Notes: a model not told the origin generated them from the letters alone. 44,683 bases of DNA from Deltaproteobacteria bacterium (GCA_016936905.1 JAFGWZ010000123.1:1-44683); one strand, 5' to 3'; shown: positions 1-8,427, numbered from the stretch's first letter. A program made the numbers and translations.

Positions 1-369
1 ATATTGTTCGTCGATGATGAAATGTCCATCGTTGAAACGGGGAAACACGTCCTGGAAACGCTCGGGTACGACGTGACGACACTGACGAACAGCTCCGAGG
101 CACTTGAGCTCTTCAGGGGAGAACCGGACAAATTCGATCTGGTCATCACCGACATGACCATGCCCAACATGACGGGAGACAAACTGGCCAAAGAGATGCT
201 CCACATCAGGCCCGACATCCCCATTATAATGTGTACCGGGTACAGCGCATTGATAAATAAAGAACAAGCAGAGGCCATAGGAATTCGCGCCTATATCATG
301 AAACCAATTCTGAAAAGCGAAATCGCCCATGCAATACGAACGGTGCTCAGCCCGAGCGAACTGAGGTAA
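1..369 (+). CDS. Receiver (REC) domain, C-terminal end of a truncated gene
   Basis: This is a CheY-like phosphoacceptor domain. The reading frame is open to the first base and the text before FVDDE reads Ile-Leu, so the gene starts outside the window. Counting from codon 4-6, the acidic pair Asp4-Asp5, the phosphoacceptor Asp50 (in VITDMTMP), the Thr of MCTGYS and the Lys of YIMKP are all present, so the domain should be active. It ends about 15 residues after the KP motif with no output domain. The wording around CTGYS and GIRAYIMKP is typical of receivers at the C-terminus of hybrid sensor kinases in delta-proteobacteria, but a stand-alone regulator cannot be excluded. It converges on the methyltransferase gene to its right. 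Confidence 0.85.
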   Translation: MLFVDDEMSIVETGKHVLETLGYDVTTLTNSSEALELFRGEPDKFDLVITDMTMPNMTGDKLAKEMLHIRPDIPIIMCTGYSALINKEQAEAIGIRAYIMKPILKSEIAHAIRTVLSPSELR

Positions 370-420
370 ACGTAGCATTCCCGCGGTTTTGCACAGGTTC
401 GTTGCCGGGCGGCATCTGAT

Positions 421-1242
421 TCAGGGTGCAGCCGGTTTTTTCCCCTTGCAGAGGATTAACGGCGTATAGGTAAACCGTCGTGTGTCGAGGAAAAATGCTC
501 TGAAGTCTGAAGTAAAGGCTTCGTGTCCCCCGGGGTATTCGGAGAAAAGATCGCCCAGCCATTTCTCACAGATTTCAACCTTTTTAAACCAGTTGAAGAT
601 ATCTCCGTCCTTGATGTTGTTTCCGTAAATCAAGTGATGTGCCTGCAGCTCCACTTCAATATCTTCATACCCCGTATCATAGAGGTAGGAATACAGTTTC
701 CGTCCCGCGTATGTATCGAAGTTGAATTCGCGATCCAATCTTTCCATCATCTTGGGCACGATTGCTGCGAGTGACTGCGGTAATTGGTAATGGCTGAGAC
801 AATTATAATCGAGGTCCAGCAAACACAGATGTCCCCCTGGTTTCAGACAGTCACTTACATTTTTAATGATATCGATGCTGCCGATACGGTGATATTCAAG
901 CACAAATCGTATCCATATCAGATCAAACGGGGGAAAGCCGTTCAGGGCTTCCCGCAGGTCATGGAAATAAAAGCTGATACCCGGCGTGCCGGAATAATTA
1001 TCGTTCGCATAGGTAATCCGCTTCTTTGAATAATCGACGCCGATAACACTTCCCCCCGGCTGAACCATTTCATTAAGAATCGATGTCGTCAATCCCGGCC
1101 CGCAGCCGGCATCGAGTATCCGCAATCCCGGTTTGACGCCGCACCACAGCGCTTGCCTTTTGACCGCTTCCCGGTCCGTCTTCGCTTCGAGGCGAATCGC
1201 TTCGTCTTCATTTTCCATTATGTAAACAGCTGATTTTTTCAT
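421..1242 (-). CDS. Class I SAM-dependent methyltransferase
   Basis: A 273-residue Rossmann-fold methyltransferase. The SAM-binding motif I is clear (ILDAGCGPGLTT near residue 43), followed by an acidic motif II (VIGVDYSKK) and the post-motif LKPGGHLCLLDLD. The C-terminal third is probably a substrate-recognition part and I do not recognise it. The ATG is preceded by AGAAGG at a good distance; a second Met eight codons later is possible. The gene stands alone, convergent with the receiver gene, with a hairpin repeat between it and the MBL-hydrolase gene upstream on the same strand. The substrate cannot be inferred from sequence or context. Confidence 0.85.
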   Translation of the reverse strand: MKKSAVYIMENEDEAIRLEAKTDREAVKRQALWCGVKPGLRILDAGCGPGLTTSILNEMVQPGGSVIGVDYSKKRITYANDNYSGTPGISFYFHDLREALNGFPPFDLIWIRFVLEYHRIGSIDIIKNVSDCLKPGGHLCLLDLDYNCLSHYQLPQSLAAIVPKMMERLDREFNFDTYAGRKLYSYLYDTGYEDIEVELQAHHLIYGNNIKDGDIFNWFKKVEICEKWLGDLFSEYPGGHEAFTSDFRAFFLDTRRFTYTPLILCKGKKPAAP

Positions 1243-1330
1243 CTGGCCTTCTCATCCGCTGATGACGGTACCGTGGCTCATACCGCTTTCATGAAGCTAA
1301 TACTGATGGTCTCGAAAAGTCGGAGTAATG

Positions 1331-1429
1331 TGTCATTTCGAACGAATGTGAGAAATCTGTTCAGTATAAAATGTTATATTTACAAGATTTCTCCCGGAGT
1401 TTATCCCGATAAAATCGGGGGAAATGACA
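1331..1429. repeat. Hairpin repeat, TGTCATTTCGA family, copy 1
   Basis: The ends are a perfect 9-bp inverted repeat (TGTCATTTC / GAAATGACA), with an inner pair AGAAATCT / AGATTTCT. Related copies lie at 14621-14702 and 34390-34481. Copy 1 sits inside wider flanks reading roughly CTCGAAAAGTC and GACTTTTTACGAAGCC, which resemble the terminal repeats of the element at 6376-6511, so two repeat families may be nested here. It occupies the gap between two leftward genes and has no coding potential. Confidence 0.8.
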
Positions 1430-1460
1430 TGAGAGGCTTTTTTGACTTTTTACGAAGCCG

Positions 1461-2141
1461 TCAATACTGTTGTAAATAACTTTTTATATACGCGGCCACC
1501 TTTTCTTTTTTTCTGAAAATCCCGAAGTGCCCTTCGCAGAGGATATCCGCCTCGAGACTCAGGAGCTTATCCATGGAGCGTCTCCATGCGGCAATATCCG
1601 AGCGGAAGCTGGGCAGAAAGGGACCGTGGATATCTTGGCCGAACAACACCCGGATGCCTCCCCGATCAATATACAGGGACATCGAGCCGGGCGTATGACC
1701 GGGCGTATGCAGGCAATGCAGTTCCTCTTCACCGTACCGCAGTATCTCGTGATCGCCTTTAAGGCGCCGGTCCACGGGGGTAGGCGGAAACTCCGTGTCA
1801 TACCAGTTTGCGGCGGTCAAAACGGGATCGCCCTGTTCAAGGGCGTCGGCGTCGAGATCGTGGATTACCAGTTCGCAGTTGAATGTATCCCGGAAATACG
1901 GCGCCGATCCGATATGATCGATATGGCAGTGGGTCAGGATGAGCGTTGATATATCATGGGGGTCGAAGCCGGCAGCGATGATATTCTCCACCAGTATGCC
2001 GGTGCTTCCGCCGGCGCCGGCATCAATCATCACCAGGTCGCCGCCTATTTCCACAAGAAATGACGTCGCGTCTGAAGAATGGGAAATATTCGGTCCGCCG
2101 ATCATATACACGCCGTCGGTTATCTCTTCCGACTTTCTCAC
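1461..2141 (-). CDS. MBL-fold metallo-hydrolase
   Basis: A 226-residue metallo-beta-lactamase-fold hydrolase. It has the metal-binding HCHIDH motif (HxHxDH), a later HTPGHTPGS histidine, an Asp in FGQDIHG and a C-terminal CEGHFG histidine, so the dinuclear metal site looks complete. The family includes glyoxalase II-like thioesterases and lactonases; the substrate here is unknown. I place the start at the GTG at 2141 because GAGGAGG lies 6 bases upstream. An in-frame ATG eight codons earlier overlaps the pyrD stop and has no ribosome site. The gene is the last of a leftward run and is probably co-transcribed with pyrKD, with a 13-base gap. Confidence 0.87.
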   Translation of the reverse strand: MRKSEEITDGVYMIGGPNISHSSDATSFLVEIGGDLVMIDAGAGGSTGILVENIIAAGFDPHDISTLILTHCHIDHIGSAPYFRDTFNCELVIHDLDADALEQGDPVLTAANWYDTEFPPTPVDRRLKGDHEILRYGEEELHCLHTPGHTPGSMSLYIDRGGIRVLFGQDIHGPFLPSFRSDIAAWRRSMDKLLSLEADILCEGHFGIFRKKEKVAAYIKSYLQQY

Positions 2142-2154
2142 GTCATTCCTCCTC

Positions 2155-3081
2155 TCAAATGGCAAGTGTGCCGATCAGGTCGTTCACATCCCCTATCTCT
2201 CGCTCCACCAAGTAGCGCTCGATCCCCTCCAGAACATCCAGGGTAGCACGGGGATTTATGAAATTCGCCGTTCCGATCTGCACTGCCGTCGCTCCCGCAA
2301 TGAGAAATTCGAGGGCATCCGAAGCGGTGGTGATTCCCCCGACACCGATAACAGGAACGGATGCCACTCGGGCCACGTCCCACACCATCCTCAGCGCCAC
2401 CGGCTTAATCGCCGGTCCCGACAGGCCACCGGTTATATTCTTCAGATGGGGAACCCTCTTCTCGACGTCGACAGACATCCCCCGGATGGTATTGATTAAC
2501 GACAAGGCATCGGCGCCTGCTCCTTCCACGCTCAGGGCAATCTCCGCTATATCCGTTACATTCGGCGTCAATTTTACGATAACAGGCAGGTCCGTCGCCG
2601 CTTTGACGCATCTCGTCACCTCCGCCGCGTCCCCGGGATGGGCGCCAAAAGCGATGCCTCCCTTTTTCACATTCGGACAGGATATATTTATTTCAAGGGC
2701 ATCCACGCCGGCCACGCCATTTAAGTGCTCGGCAATGCGGACATACTCGTCAAGGGTCTCTCCGAATATATTGGCAATAACGGCAACACTATGCCACCTG
2801 AGGTACGGAAGCTTGTCCGCCACAAATGCCTTGACTCCTATATTCTCAAGACCCACTGCATTCAACATCCCTGCCGGCGTTTCCATGATGCGGGGAGGCT
2901 CATTCCCCGGTCTCGGCTCGAGCGAGAGGCCTTTGACGACAACGGCCCCCAGCCTGTCAAGATCGACATAGGGCTCGAACTCCTCGCCGTAACCGAATGT
3001 TCCCGATGCCGTCATAACGGGATTCTTGATCTCAAGAGAACCGATCTTCACCTTCATTACCGGGTGTATGACATTCTCCAC
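2155..3081 (-). CDS. pyrD: Dihydroorotate dehydrogenase, class 1B catalytic subunit
   Basis: This FMN-binding TIM-barrel subunit oxidises dihydroorotate to orotate, the fourth step of pyrimidine synthesis, and passes electrons through PyrK to NAD. The 308-residue length is normal. Visible family marks are [11 protein letters not shown] near the N-terminus, Lys50 in VVVKGLS, INISCPN with the class 1 catalytic Cys135, and the phosphate-binding VIGVGGI and [10 protein letters not shown] segments. The start is GTG, 4 bases after the pyrK stop, so translation is probably coupled. Cys rather than Ser as catalytic base together with the adjacent pyrK marks class 1B. Confidence 0.95.
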   Translation of the reverse strand: MENVIHPVMKVKIGSLEIKNPVMTASGTFGYGEEFEPYVDLDRLGAVVVKGLSLEPRPGNEPPRIMETPAGMLNAVGLENIGVKAFVADKLPYLRWHSVAVIANIFGETLDEYVRIAEHLNGVAGVDALEINISCPNVKKGGIAFGAHPGDAAEVTRCVKAATDLPVIVKLTPNVTDIAEIALSVEGAGADALSLINTIRGMSVDVEKRVPHLKNITGGLSGPAIKPVALRMVWDVARVASVPVIGVGGITTASDALEFLIAGATAVQIGTANFINPRATLDVLEGIERYLVEREIGDVNDLIGTLAI

Positions 3082-3085
3082 GGCT

Positions 3086-3928
3086 TCACCAATCGATCAT
3101 CTTACTATCAAAAACGGGTCCGTCTTTACAGACCCGCCCGTATCGGACAGGCCGGCCATCGCTTTTCATTTTTACCGAACATCCGAGACAGGCGCCGATT
3201 CCACAGGCCATCCGGGCTTCCATCGATACCTGACAGGGAACGGAATAATCGCCGGCCATGAGGGCCACCCTTTTCATCATTTCATAAGGGCCACAGCAGT
3301 AGAGGATCAAATCGGCGGTGTCCATTGTTTTTGAATTGTCCACGAAACAGTCAGTCACCATGCCGCAATATCCCTCTCTCCCGTCATCGGTACTTACCAT
3401 AACGGCGTCACACAGCTGCTCCATTCGCTCCCGCCCGATGAGGCCGTCGGCGGTCCTTGCTCCCATGAAACAGACGAGCCTGGGTTTTTCCTCACCATGA
3501 ACGTTCTTTTTATTATAGTACTGGGCAAGGAAATGAAGAGGCGCAATACCGATGCCCCCGGCAATGAGGGCAACGGTTCGCCGATCATAACGGGTGTCAA
3601 ATCCTTTCCCCAAGGGACCGAGAATCGTCAATTCGTCGCCGGACCCCAGGCTGGAAAGCAACCGCGTTCCATCACCGACAACCTGATAGAGGATCTCCAT
3701 CGTCGACGCTTCCCCCTCACGGTACAGTGAATGAATACTGAACGGCCGTGGGAGAAAGGGAAACTCCCTTCCCCGCACCCGCACCATGACGAACTGCCCC
3801 GGCATGGCCGACTCAAAGCCATGAGGCACCGTCACGGTCATGAGAAACACATCTCTTGTCATCGGGTGATTCGAACGGATGATCCCGACTATGACAGCCC
3901 GGTTTGATTCCATTGCCTTATCACACAT
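3086..3928 (-). CDS. pyrK: Dihydroorotate dehydrogenase electron-transfer subunit
   Basis: This iron-sulfur flavoprotein links PyrD to NAD. It is 280 residues long with a ferredoxin-reductase-like fold. RPFSI at residues 61-65 binds FAD, GGIGIAP near 124-130 marks the NAD-binding lobe, and the C-terminal CGIGACLGC plus a later Cys (residues 242, 247, 250 and 267) ligate the [2Fe-2S] cluster. All expected ligands are present. An AGAGGT site lies about 8 bases before the ATG. It sits between rimI and pyrD in the leftward run with gaps of 18 and 4 bases. Confidence 0.95.
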   Translation of the reverse strand: MCDKAMESNRAVIVGIIRSNHPMTRDVFLMTVTVPHGFESAMPGQFVMVRVRGREFPFLPRPFSIHSLYREGEASTMEILYQVVGDGTRLLSSLGSGDELTILGPLGKGFDTRYDRRTVALIAGGIGIAPLHFLAQYYNKKNVHGEEKPRLVCFMGARTADGLIGRERMEQLCDAVMVSTDDGREGYCGMVTDCFVDNSKTMDTADLILYCCGPYEMMKRVALMAGDYSVPCQVSMEARMACGIGACLGCSVKMKSDGRPVRYGRVCKDGPVFDSKMIDW

Positions 3929-3946
3929 TACGATCGACCTCTGCCG

Positions 3947-4471
3947 CTATCCCTCGTCCTGTGGGTCTTTTGCCAGGTCCTTCCACATGATGAGGGCATC
4001 CTCCTCGGTATCCCGATAATACAGAGGGCGGACCCCTGTGAGGATAAAACCGAATTTCTCATAAAGCCCTATTGCTCCGATATTTGATCTCCGGACCTCG
4101 AGCGTCGCCCAGCGTGCGCCTTTTTTCGATGTCTCGGTTATCATATGCACGATAAGTATCGACGCGATTCCCTTCTTTCGATAATCGGGACGAACCGCTA
4201 TATTGCGCACATGTACTTCATCCCAGACAACGGAGAAATCTATGTATCCAACAATCCGTCCATCGATCGCAGCAACGAGACAAGAGCACAGGGGGGATTG
4301 AATTTCCTCCCTGAAGATATTCTCAGACCATGGTGTCGGAAATGACCGGTTTTCGATTGAAAGAACAGATGGAATGTCGCCAAGGTCCATCCATCTGATC
4401 TTCAAACTACCACCCAGCTCTCCTTTCCGCCGATCTTCCTTCTCTGTCCCTTGCTTCGGAACCACGTTCAA
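3947..4471 (-). CDS. rimI: Ribosomal protein alanine N-acetyltransferase (GNAT)
   Basis: A GNAT-fold acetyltransferase of the RimI type, which acetylates the N-terminal alanine of ribosomal protein S18. The acetyl-CoA site is visible as VRPDYRKKGIASILI, preceded by IRNIAV-like beta-strand text, and the C-terminus has the usual GLYEKFGF helix and YYRDTEEDALIM strand. The longest frame uses a TTG at 4471 with AGAGG close upstream. RimI homologues usually begin just before the strand KIRWMDLGDIP, so a TTG about 22 codons later is a real alternative, and the true length may be about 150 residues. It is packed between the PTS IIC gene and pyrK. Confidence 0.87.
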   Translation of the reverse strand: MNVVPKQGTEKEDRRKGELGGSLKIRWMDLGDIPSVLSIENRSFPTPWSENIFREEIQSPLCSCLVAAIDGRIVGYIDFSVVWDEVHVRNIAVRPDYRKKGIASILIVHMITETSKKGARWATLEVRRSNIGAIGLYEKFGFILTGVRPLYYRDTEEDALIMWKDLAKDPQDEG

Positions 4472-4483
4472 AAACCTCTGGTA

Positions 4484-5170
4484 TCACCATACCTGCATGA
4501 TCAGGGTGCCGAGCAGGAAAATACCGGAAAAAAGGGGAATTGCTCCCCGTAATTTCACCGTGGTGAGAGCCACGGCGACTCCCAGCACGGGGATAAAGAA
4601 ATACACGTATGTTAACACTTCCAGAAGTTTTCCCGGCATTCGTGTAAAGAGCGCCTGAAGGGCGGCAGTGCCGACTATCAGAGCGGCACATTGAAGAACC
4701 GCCATACTGACAAAACTCTTCAGAATCCCGAGGAGGTGATGCTTCGATATCCCCGCTGCATTTCCTTGCCGGGCGTCATAAACACTTGCTTCAGACAGAC
4801 GATCATTCGACCGGAACAGATAGATGTCAATCCTCTGGCCGACGATGCCGAGGGGTACAAAGAGCAACACCGACAGGGCGATTAACTCGGGATTTACCTG
4901 CCCGGCAGTGTTTCCCACAAGGATCGAACCTGCTGTCGCGCAAACGGCAACGATCGTGTCATTCGGCGGAACATAAACACCGATGGGCGACCGATCAATC
5001 CACAGGAGTTCGATGAACGCCCCGATAACAAGTCCCGTATATGGGTCGCTCAGAACCAAACCCGTTATGGGTCCCGCAATGATGGGACGGGAAAGCATGA
5101 TCTGCGCAACGATCCTGTCGAGACAGAGAACCGCGCCGACGAGCGACACTATTATAGACTTGATCACCAT
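4484..5170 (-). CDS. PTS mannose/fructose/sorbose-family IIC component
   Basis: A 228-residue polytopic membrane protein of the EIIC-Man family, which with IID normally forms the sugar channel. Long hydrophobic segments run throughout; LSRPIIAGPITGLVL and the GLVIGAFIELLWID segment with the PPNDTI loop are characteristic. It follows the IIB gene by about 30 bases. No IID gene is present in the window, and rimI takes the position where IID would be expected. The protein may therefore be a remnant, act in regulation, or work with IID encoded elsewhere. Confidence 0.88.
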   Translation of the reverse strand: MVIKSIIVSLVGAVLCLDRIVAQIMLSRPIIAGPITGLVLSDPYTGLVIGAFIELLWIDRSPIGVYVPPNDTIVAVCATAGSILVGNTAGQVNPELIALSVLLFVPLGIVGQRIDIYLFRSNDRLSEASVYDARQGNAAGISKHHLLGILKSFVSMAVLQCAALIVGTAALQALFTRMPGKLLEVLTYVYFFIPVLGVAVALTTVKLRGAIPLFSGIFLLGTLIMQVW

Positions 5171-5199
5171 TTGCTGTATTCGTCCCGACCTGGGCTGAA

Positions 5200-5688
5200 C
5201 TAGCTGTCTATTTTTTTCATGACGCTGATAAACTCAACGGGCCGATCTCTCGGAACACTTCTCAATTCTATATGCACACCCTCGCCTGCCAGAAATTCGA
5301 GATCTGCAATATCTTTCCTGTTTAAATATATTGAAGACGAGCAACAGACCCGGTCAGATTCGAAATGGATATTCCCGATGTTTAATTCACCAAAACGAAA
5401 TCCCAACCGGTAAGCTCTGTGAGCATCGGCGATATTCTGAAAGAGTATGATCGCCCTTTTCCCGTCATTGTCGCCGTAATGATAGTCACATGCAAATTCA
5501 TCGACACTGAACACGATGACTTCAATGTCGTATGGAACGGCCATTTTTATAACCGTTTCCCGAAAAATATCACCGGCAACCTCGTCGTCCACAACGACAA
5601 TCCGGGACACCCCGAGGAAGGGAACCCATCCTTCCAATATCTGTCCGTGAACAAGCCTGTTGTCAATACGCACAAATGTTTCATCCAT
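5200..5688 (-). CDS. PTS mannose-family IIB component
   Basis: The cytoplasmic EIIB-Man domain accepts phosphate from IIA on a histidine. The signature VRIDNRLVHGQILEGW is intact, with the phospho-His at position 14 when translation starts at the ATG at 5688. That start gives 162 residues, the normal family length. The frame stays open upstream to a TTG at 5820, which would add a 44-residue extension resembling nothing I know and abutting a terminator; I think it is untranslated. Neither start has a convincing ribosome site, so the start is uncertain. Confidence 0.85.
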   Translation of the reverse strand: MDETFVRIDNRLVHGQILEGWVPFLGVSRIVVVDDEVAGDIFRETVIKMAVPYDIEVIVFSVDEFACDYHYGDNDGKRAIILFQNIADAHRAYRLGFRFGELNIGNIHFESDRVCCSSSIYLNRKDIADLEFLAGEGVHIELRSVPRDRPVEFISVMKKIDS

Positions 5689-5820
5689 GTTAAGATTCAA
5701 CAAAAGCCAATCTCCCGACGACGTTTCGCTGTCTTTTTCTATTACAGCGCAGGCCCTGTTCTCATTATCGACGGGAATAATCAGGACGGCTCCATGCCGG
5801 TTCGCTTGAACGGCAGACAA

Positions 5821-5849
5821 TAAAAAGGAGCCGAGGTTTCATCGACTCC
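5821..5849 (-). terminator. Rho-independent terminator after PTS IIA
   Basis: Read leftward, an 8-bp stem (GGAGTCGA / TCGGCTCC with one G-T pair and a 7-base loop) is followed at once by TTTTTATT. It starts about 10 bases past the IIA stop codon. Its position implies that IIA can be transcribed alone and that IIB-IIC-rimI-pyrKD depend on read-through or a separate promoter that I could not identify. Confidence 0.75.
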
Positions 5850-5858
5850 CTGCACAGA

Positions 5859-6272
5859 CTAGGTATCGTTCGTTTTCCTGTTTAAAATCTCACTTGCCAG
5901 GTAAATATTTTTCTTTCCATATGTCCTTATGAAGTCTGCGAAACCACGCAAATCCCTCTTGTTCTGCTCGTCAGGGATCTTAAGCATCATGGGCAGATTG
6001 ACCCCCGTAACCACCTCTACCTTTTGCTCCTTCAGAAATGAGAGTGATATATTCGACGGTGTTCCTCCGAAAAGATCGGTGAGTATCAGGACACCTTTCC
6101 CCGTTTCAACTTTTTTTATCGCCGCCGTTATTTCTTTTTTCAGATTCTCCACCCCTGTACTGGAATTGACCGATATGGCAAGAACCGATTTCAGTTCTCC
6201 CCGTATCAACTCCGCGGCCTTGATGAGCTCATTTCCGAGATTTCCGTGAGTGATAACCAGAACGCCAACCAT
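5859..6272 (-). CDS. PTS mannose-family IIA component
   Basis: A 137-residue EIIA-Man domain. The phospho-histidine is His9 in VLVITHGNLG, and the GVLILTDLFGGTPSN segment that packs near the active site is intact, as is the VVTGVNLPMML strand typical of the family. It takes phosphate from HPr and hands it to IIB. It is the first gene of the leftward run, has GGAG upstream of the ATG, and is followed by its own terminator. HPr and enzyme I genes are not in the window. Confidence 0.9.
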   Translation of the reverse strand: MVGVLVITHGNLGNELIKAAELIRGELKSVLAISVNSSTGVENLKKEITAAIKKVETGKGVLILTDLFGGTPSNISLSFLKEQKVEVVTGVNLPMMLKIPDEQNKRDLRGFADFIRTYGKKNIYLASEILNRKTNDT

Positions 6273-6599
6273 AAGCGACTCCGTCAGAAGGATTAAGAAT
6301 GAAGGCTAATGAAATGGTCGTCAATTGTCAAGAATTTAAATGCATTCACGTTTGATAGTCTCGTAAAAAATCCAAATTCAGACGGCTTTGTAAAAAGGCC
6401 GAGATAAATCTCGAGGAATGAGGCATATTTATGGTAATTTGCAGAATGTATCCTCGCGAAAGCGGGGAAGAGATGCAGCGTAACGCAGAGATCGGACTTT
6501 CACGAAGTCGTCATCTTTCATCCTTGACATTTTCTGCTCAATTGCCTTACATACATTGCTGTAAACTATCATACGTAATATGGGTGTTGCGTGAATGCG
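6273..6599. other. Divergent intergenic region holding a repeat
   Basis: This gap separates the leftward IIA gene from the rightward NUDIX gene, so it should hold promoters for both. The main visible content is the inverted-repeat element at 6376-6511. I could not pick out a convincing -35/-10 pair for either gene. Confidence 0.5.
6376..6511. repeat. Inverted-repeat element, GACTTCGTAAAAAGTC type
   Basis: The ends form an imperfect inverted repeat: CAGACGGCTTTGTAAAAAGG at the left, and GGACTTTCACGAAGTCGTC at the right, whose complement reads GACGACTTCGTGAAAGTCC. Inner parts include the small hairpin CGAGATAAATCTCG and CCTCGCGAAAGCGGGG, akin to the Z-shaped CCCGCTTTCGCGGG palindrome at 36467-36486. 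Related terminal text occurs at about 1446-1466 and 36506-36525. No reading frame is conserved, which suggests a non-autonomous element. Confidence 0.6.
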
Positions 6600-7043
6600 A
6601 TGAAACAACGGTGCCCTTTTTGTAACAACGAAATTGTCCGGTATCGAAATCCCATCCCGACAGTCGATATCATTATCGAGAGCGACAGCGACGGGATTAT
6701 CCTGATCAAAAGAAAGAATGAACCGATCGGTTGGGCCCTTCCCGGCGGGTTCGTCGATTATGGCGAATCCCTTGAAGACGCGGCCATACGGGAGGCAAAA
6801 GAAGAAACGTCCCTCGATGTGACACTCATCAGTCAGTTTCATACCTATTCGAATCCCGACAGAGATCCCCGCCACCACACGGTCTCCACGATTTTTATCG
6901 CCCGGGCAACGGGAAAAGCACGGGCAGACGATGATGCCGCAGACATAGGATACTTCACCAGAGATTCGCTCCCCGATCCGATCGTCTTCGATCATCGCCG
7001 GATCCTCGATGACTACTTTACGAATCGTTTCGATGAGAAATAA
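6600..7043 (+). CDS. NUDIX hydrolase with a short zinc-knuckle start
   Basis: A 147-residue NUDIX hydrolase, expected to cleave a nucleoside diphosphate linked to another group. The NUDIX box is clear: [21 protein letters not shown], with its Gly, Glu and REAxEE elements. The position that is usually Gly after EE-T is Ser (EETSLDV), a mild departure. The N-terminus carries one CPFC pair, like half of the zinc ribbon found in related enzymes. The ATG at 6600 gives the familiar MKQRCPFC start; a GTG nine bases upstream is possible. It is a singleton and the substrate is not predictable. Confidence 0.88.
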   Translation: MKQRCPFCNNEIVRYRNPIPTVDIIIESDSDGIILIKRKNEPIGWALPGGFVDYGESLEDAAIREAKEETSLDVTLISQFHTYSNPDRDPRHHTVSTIFIARATGKARADDDAADIGYFTRDSLPDPIVFDHRRILDDYFTNRFDEK

Positions 7044-7074
7044 CGTACGGACCGCCAACATAAGTGAGGTGACA

Positions 7075-7253
7075 GTTGCTGTTTTTTCAGGATTCAAGGA
7101 ATCAAGGGGTCGAGGATTCAAGTGAAATGCCGAGAGAGTGCATATGGTTGATTTTTTTCATAGCTCATATTGAGTATGTATGAATACGTATCTTGAACCC
7201 TGGAATCCTTGAACCCTCGGATCCTCTTTTGCAACTAAATTGGAGAAGAACCT
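7075..7253. repeat. Octad-arm element, copy 1
   Basis: Left arm: GTTGCTGTTTTTT followed by units of about 8 bp ending in CAAGG or CGAGG. Right arm: the opposed complement-like units (CTTGAACC, CTGGAATC, CTTGAACC and so on), ending GCAACTAAAT and GGAGAAGAACCT. The centre is an unrelated AT-rich spacer of about 63 bp. A second copy with the same arms but a spacer of about 19 bp lies inverted at 40107-40242, where it breaks a gene. It directly abuts the promoter of the sigma-like gene. Confidence 0.8.
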
Positions 7254-7275
7254 AAAATTAAAAATGTATTTAAGG

Positions 7276-7304
7276 TTGACAAATGCCATTTTAGCCATAA
7301 GATA
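7276..7304 (+). promoter_or_regulatory. Sigma-70-type promoter of the sigma-region-4-like gene
   Basis: A consensus TTGACA at 7276-7281 is followed after 16 bases by TAAGAT (7298-7303), or after 17 by AAGATA. The start codon of the downstream gene is about 33 bases further, giving a short leader with a strong AAGAGGAG ribosome site at 7321. It begins about 20 bases after the octad-arm element. Confidence 0.65.
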
Positions 7305-7336
7305 GTATCACGTGAATAAAAAGAGGAGAGCGCCCA

Positions 7337-7615
7337 TTGTCTGATTTGTATAAATGTAAAAAGAATAACTTTTTTATTGTCGACCCCTGTGACGACAAGA
7401 CCTGTGAATGGTGGCTTAACAACGAGATTTTCTGCAACTGCACGTGGGTCGCCTGTAATTATGGGCCGTTCACCCTTGAAGAAGTGGGGGAAATGATGGG
7501 TGTCACGCGGGAGCGAATACGCCAGATAGAGGCAAAAGCCCTGCGAAAGCTTCAGCACAAGAAGCGGCGAGATCAATTAAGAGATTTCGCAAAATCCGAT
7601 TATGACGAAGAATAG
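7337..7615 (+). CDS. Small Cys-rich protein with sigma-70 region 4 helix-turn-helix
   Basis: A 92-residue protein. The C-terminal half matches region 4.2 of primary sigma factors closely ([20 protein letters not shown] then EAKALRKL), the part that reads -35 elements. Regions 1-3 are absent. The N-terminal 40 residues carry six cysteines (7, 18, 23, 33, 35 and 40) that could bind zinc or an iron-sulfur cluster. The start is TTG, chosen because AAGAGGAG lies just upstream and the frame has no better start. It is a singleton with its own promoter, convergent with the enoyl-CoA hydratase gene. It is probably a DNA-binding or RNA-polymerase-binding regulator; its targets are unknown. Confidence 0.82.
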   Translation: MSDLYKCKKNNFFIVDPCDDKTCEWWLNNEIFCNCTWVACNYGPFTLEEVGEMMGVTRERIRQIEAKALRKLQHKKRRDQLRDFAKSDYDEE

Positions 7616-7662
7616 AGGGTAGCAGGATCGACGGCATCGATTATAAGAGGCAGAAAATAATC

Positions 7663-8427
7663 CTATTTTTTCCGCTTTTTTAACGCTTCCAGAAATGTTT
7701 TCATGTGTTCTTTTCTTTCCGACCGCGAAAAGAGAAGCGCCGTTATCTCAAATTCATGCTCAAGGGCACTGTTCCGATCGAGACGGGGAACAATGTCGGA
7801 TAATCGTTTCACCGCCTCAAGCGCCTTGGCCGACCGCTTCGCAAGTTCTCTGGCAATGGCCTTCGCTTCCTCCATATAATAATCAGGGGAAACAACCTTG
7901 TTAGCGAGACCGATCCGCAATGCCTCCTGCGCACCGATCGGTTCTCCCAGCATGGCAATTTCTTTCGCCTTTGCCAGTCCGACAATCCGCCTGAGGGGAT
8001 CGAGCAGAGGATTCAATCCGAACTTCAGCTCGGGGTGACCGAAAATCGCCGTTTCCGACGCAATAATCATGTCACATACCGTCGCCAGATTAAACCCGCC
8101 TCCGAGGGCAATCCCTCCGACAGCGGCAATCACAGGTTTCTTAAAGCTGTATATCTTTTGCAGGTATGAAATCATGGTGGCGAAGTAATCGTCAATCTCC
8201 CCATCAGGCAGCGCCGCCATTTCCTTTATGTCCATGCCCGCGGAGAAAACATAATCACCACCGGTCAGGATAACCGCTTTCACTGATTCATCAATCTCGA
8301 GAACACGAAAACATTCTTCAAGTTCAAATCTCATCTCCACGGAAAGAGCATTCATTTCCTTCGGACGATTCAACGTCACGACAGCATACCCGTCTTCTCT
8401 TGTTACAAGAATCGTTTTATAGACCAT
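7663..8427 (-). CDS. Enoyl-CoA hydratase/isomerase family protein
   Basis: A crotonase-fold enzyme of 254 residues. The oxyanion-hole segments FSAGMDIKEMA and GGIALGGGFNLA are intact, and the Glu of GHPELKFG and a Glu in AKAKEIAMLGE sit where the two catalytic acids of enoyl-CoA hydratases lie. The expected reaction is hydration of a trans-2-enoyl-CoA, but crotonase-family members also catalyse isomerisation, ring cleavage and other steps, so the exact substrate is open. It follows the sppA remnant on the same strand and may be the last gene of that run. Confidence 0.88.
   Translation of the reverse strand: MVYKTILVTREDGYAVVTLNRPKEMNALSVEMRFELEECFRVLEIDESVKAVILTGGDYVFSAGMDIKEMAALPDGEIDDYFATMISYLQKIYSFKKPVIAAVGGIALGGGFNLATVCDMIIASETAIFGHPELKFGLNPLLDPLRRIVGLAKAKEIAMLGEPIGAQEALRIGLANKVVSPDYYMEEAKAIARELAKRSAKALEAVKRLSDIVPRLDRNSALEHEFEITALLFSRSERKEHMKTFLEALKKRKK

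Noticed and set aside
2258-2971. 237-codon plus-strand frame
   Set aside because: Antisense to pyrD; biased composition and no start signal.
5689-5820. 44-residue N-terminal extension of PTS IIB
   Set aside because: It begins at a TTG directly behind a terminator with no ribosome site, and the ATG at 5688 gives the exact family start.
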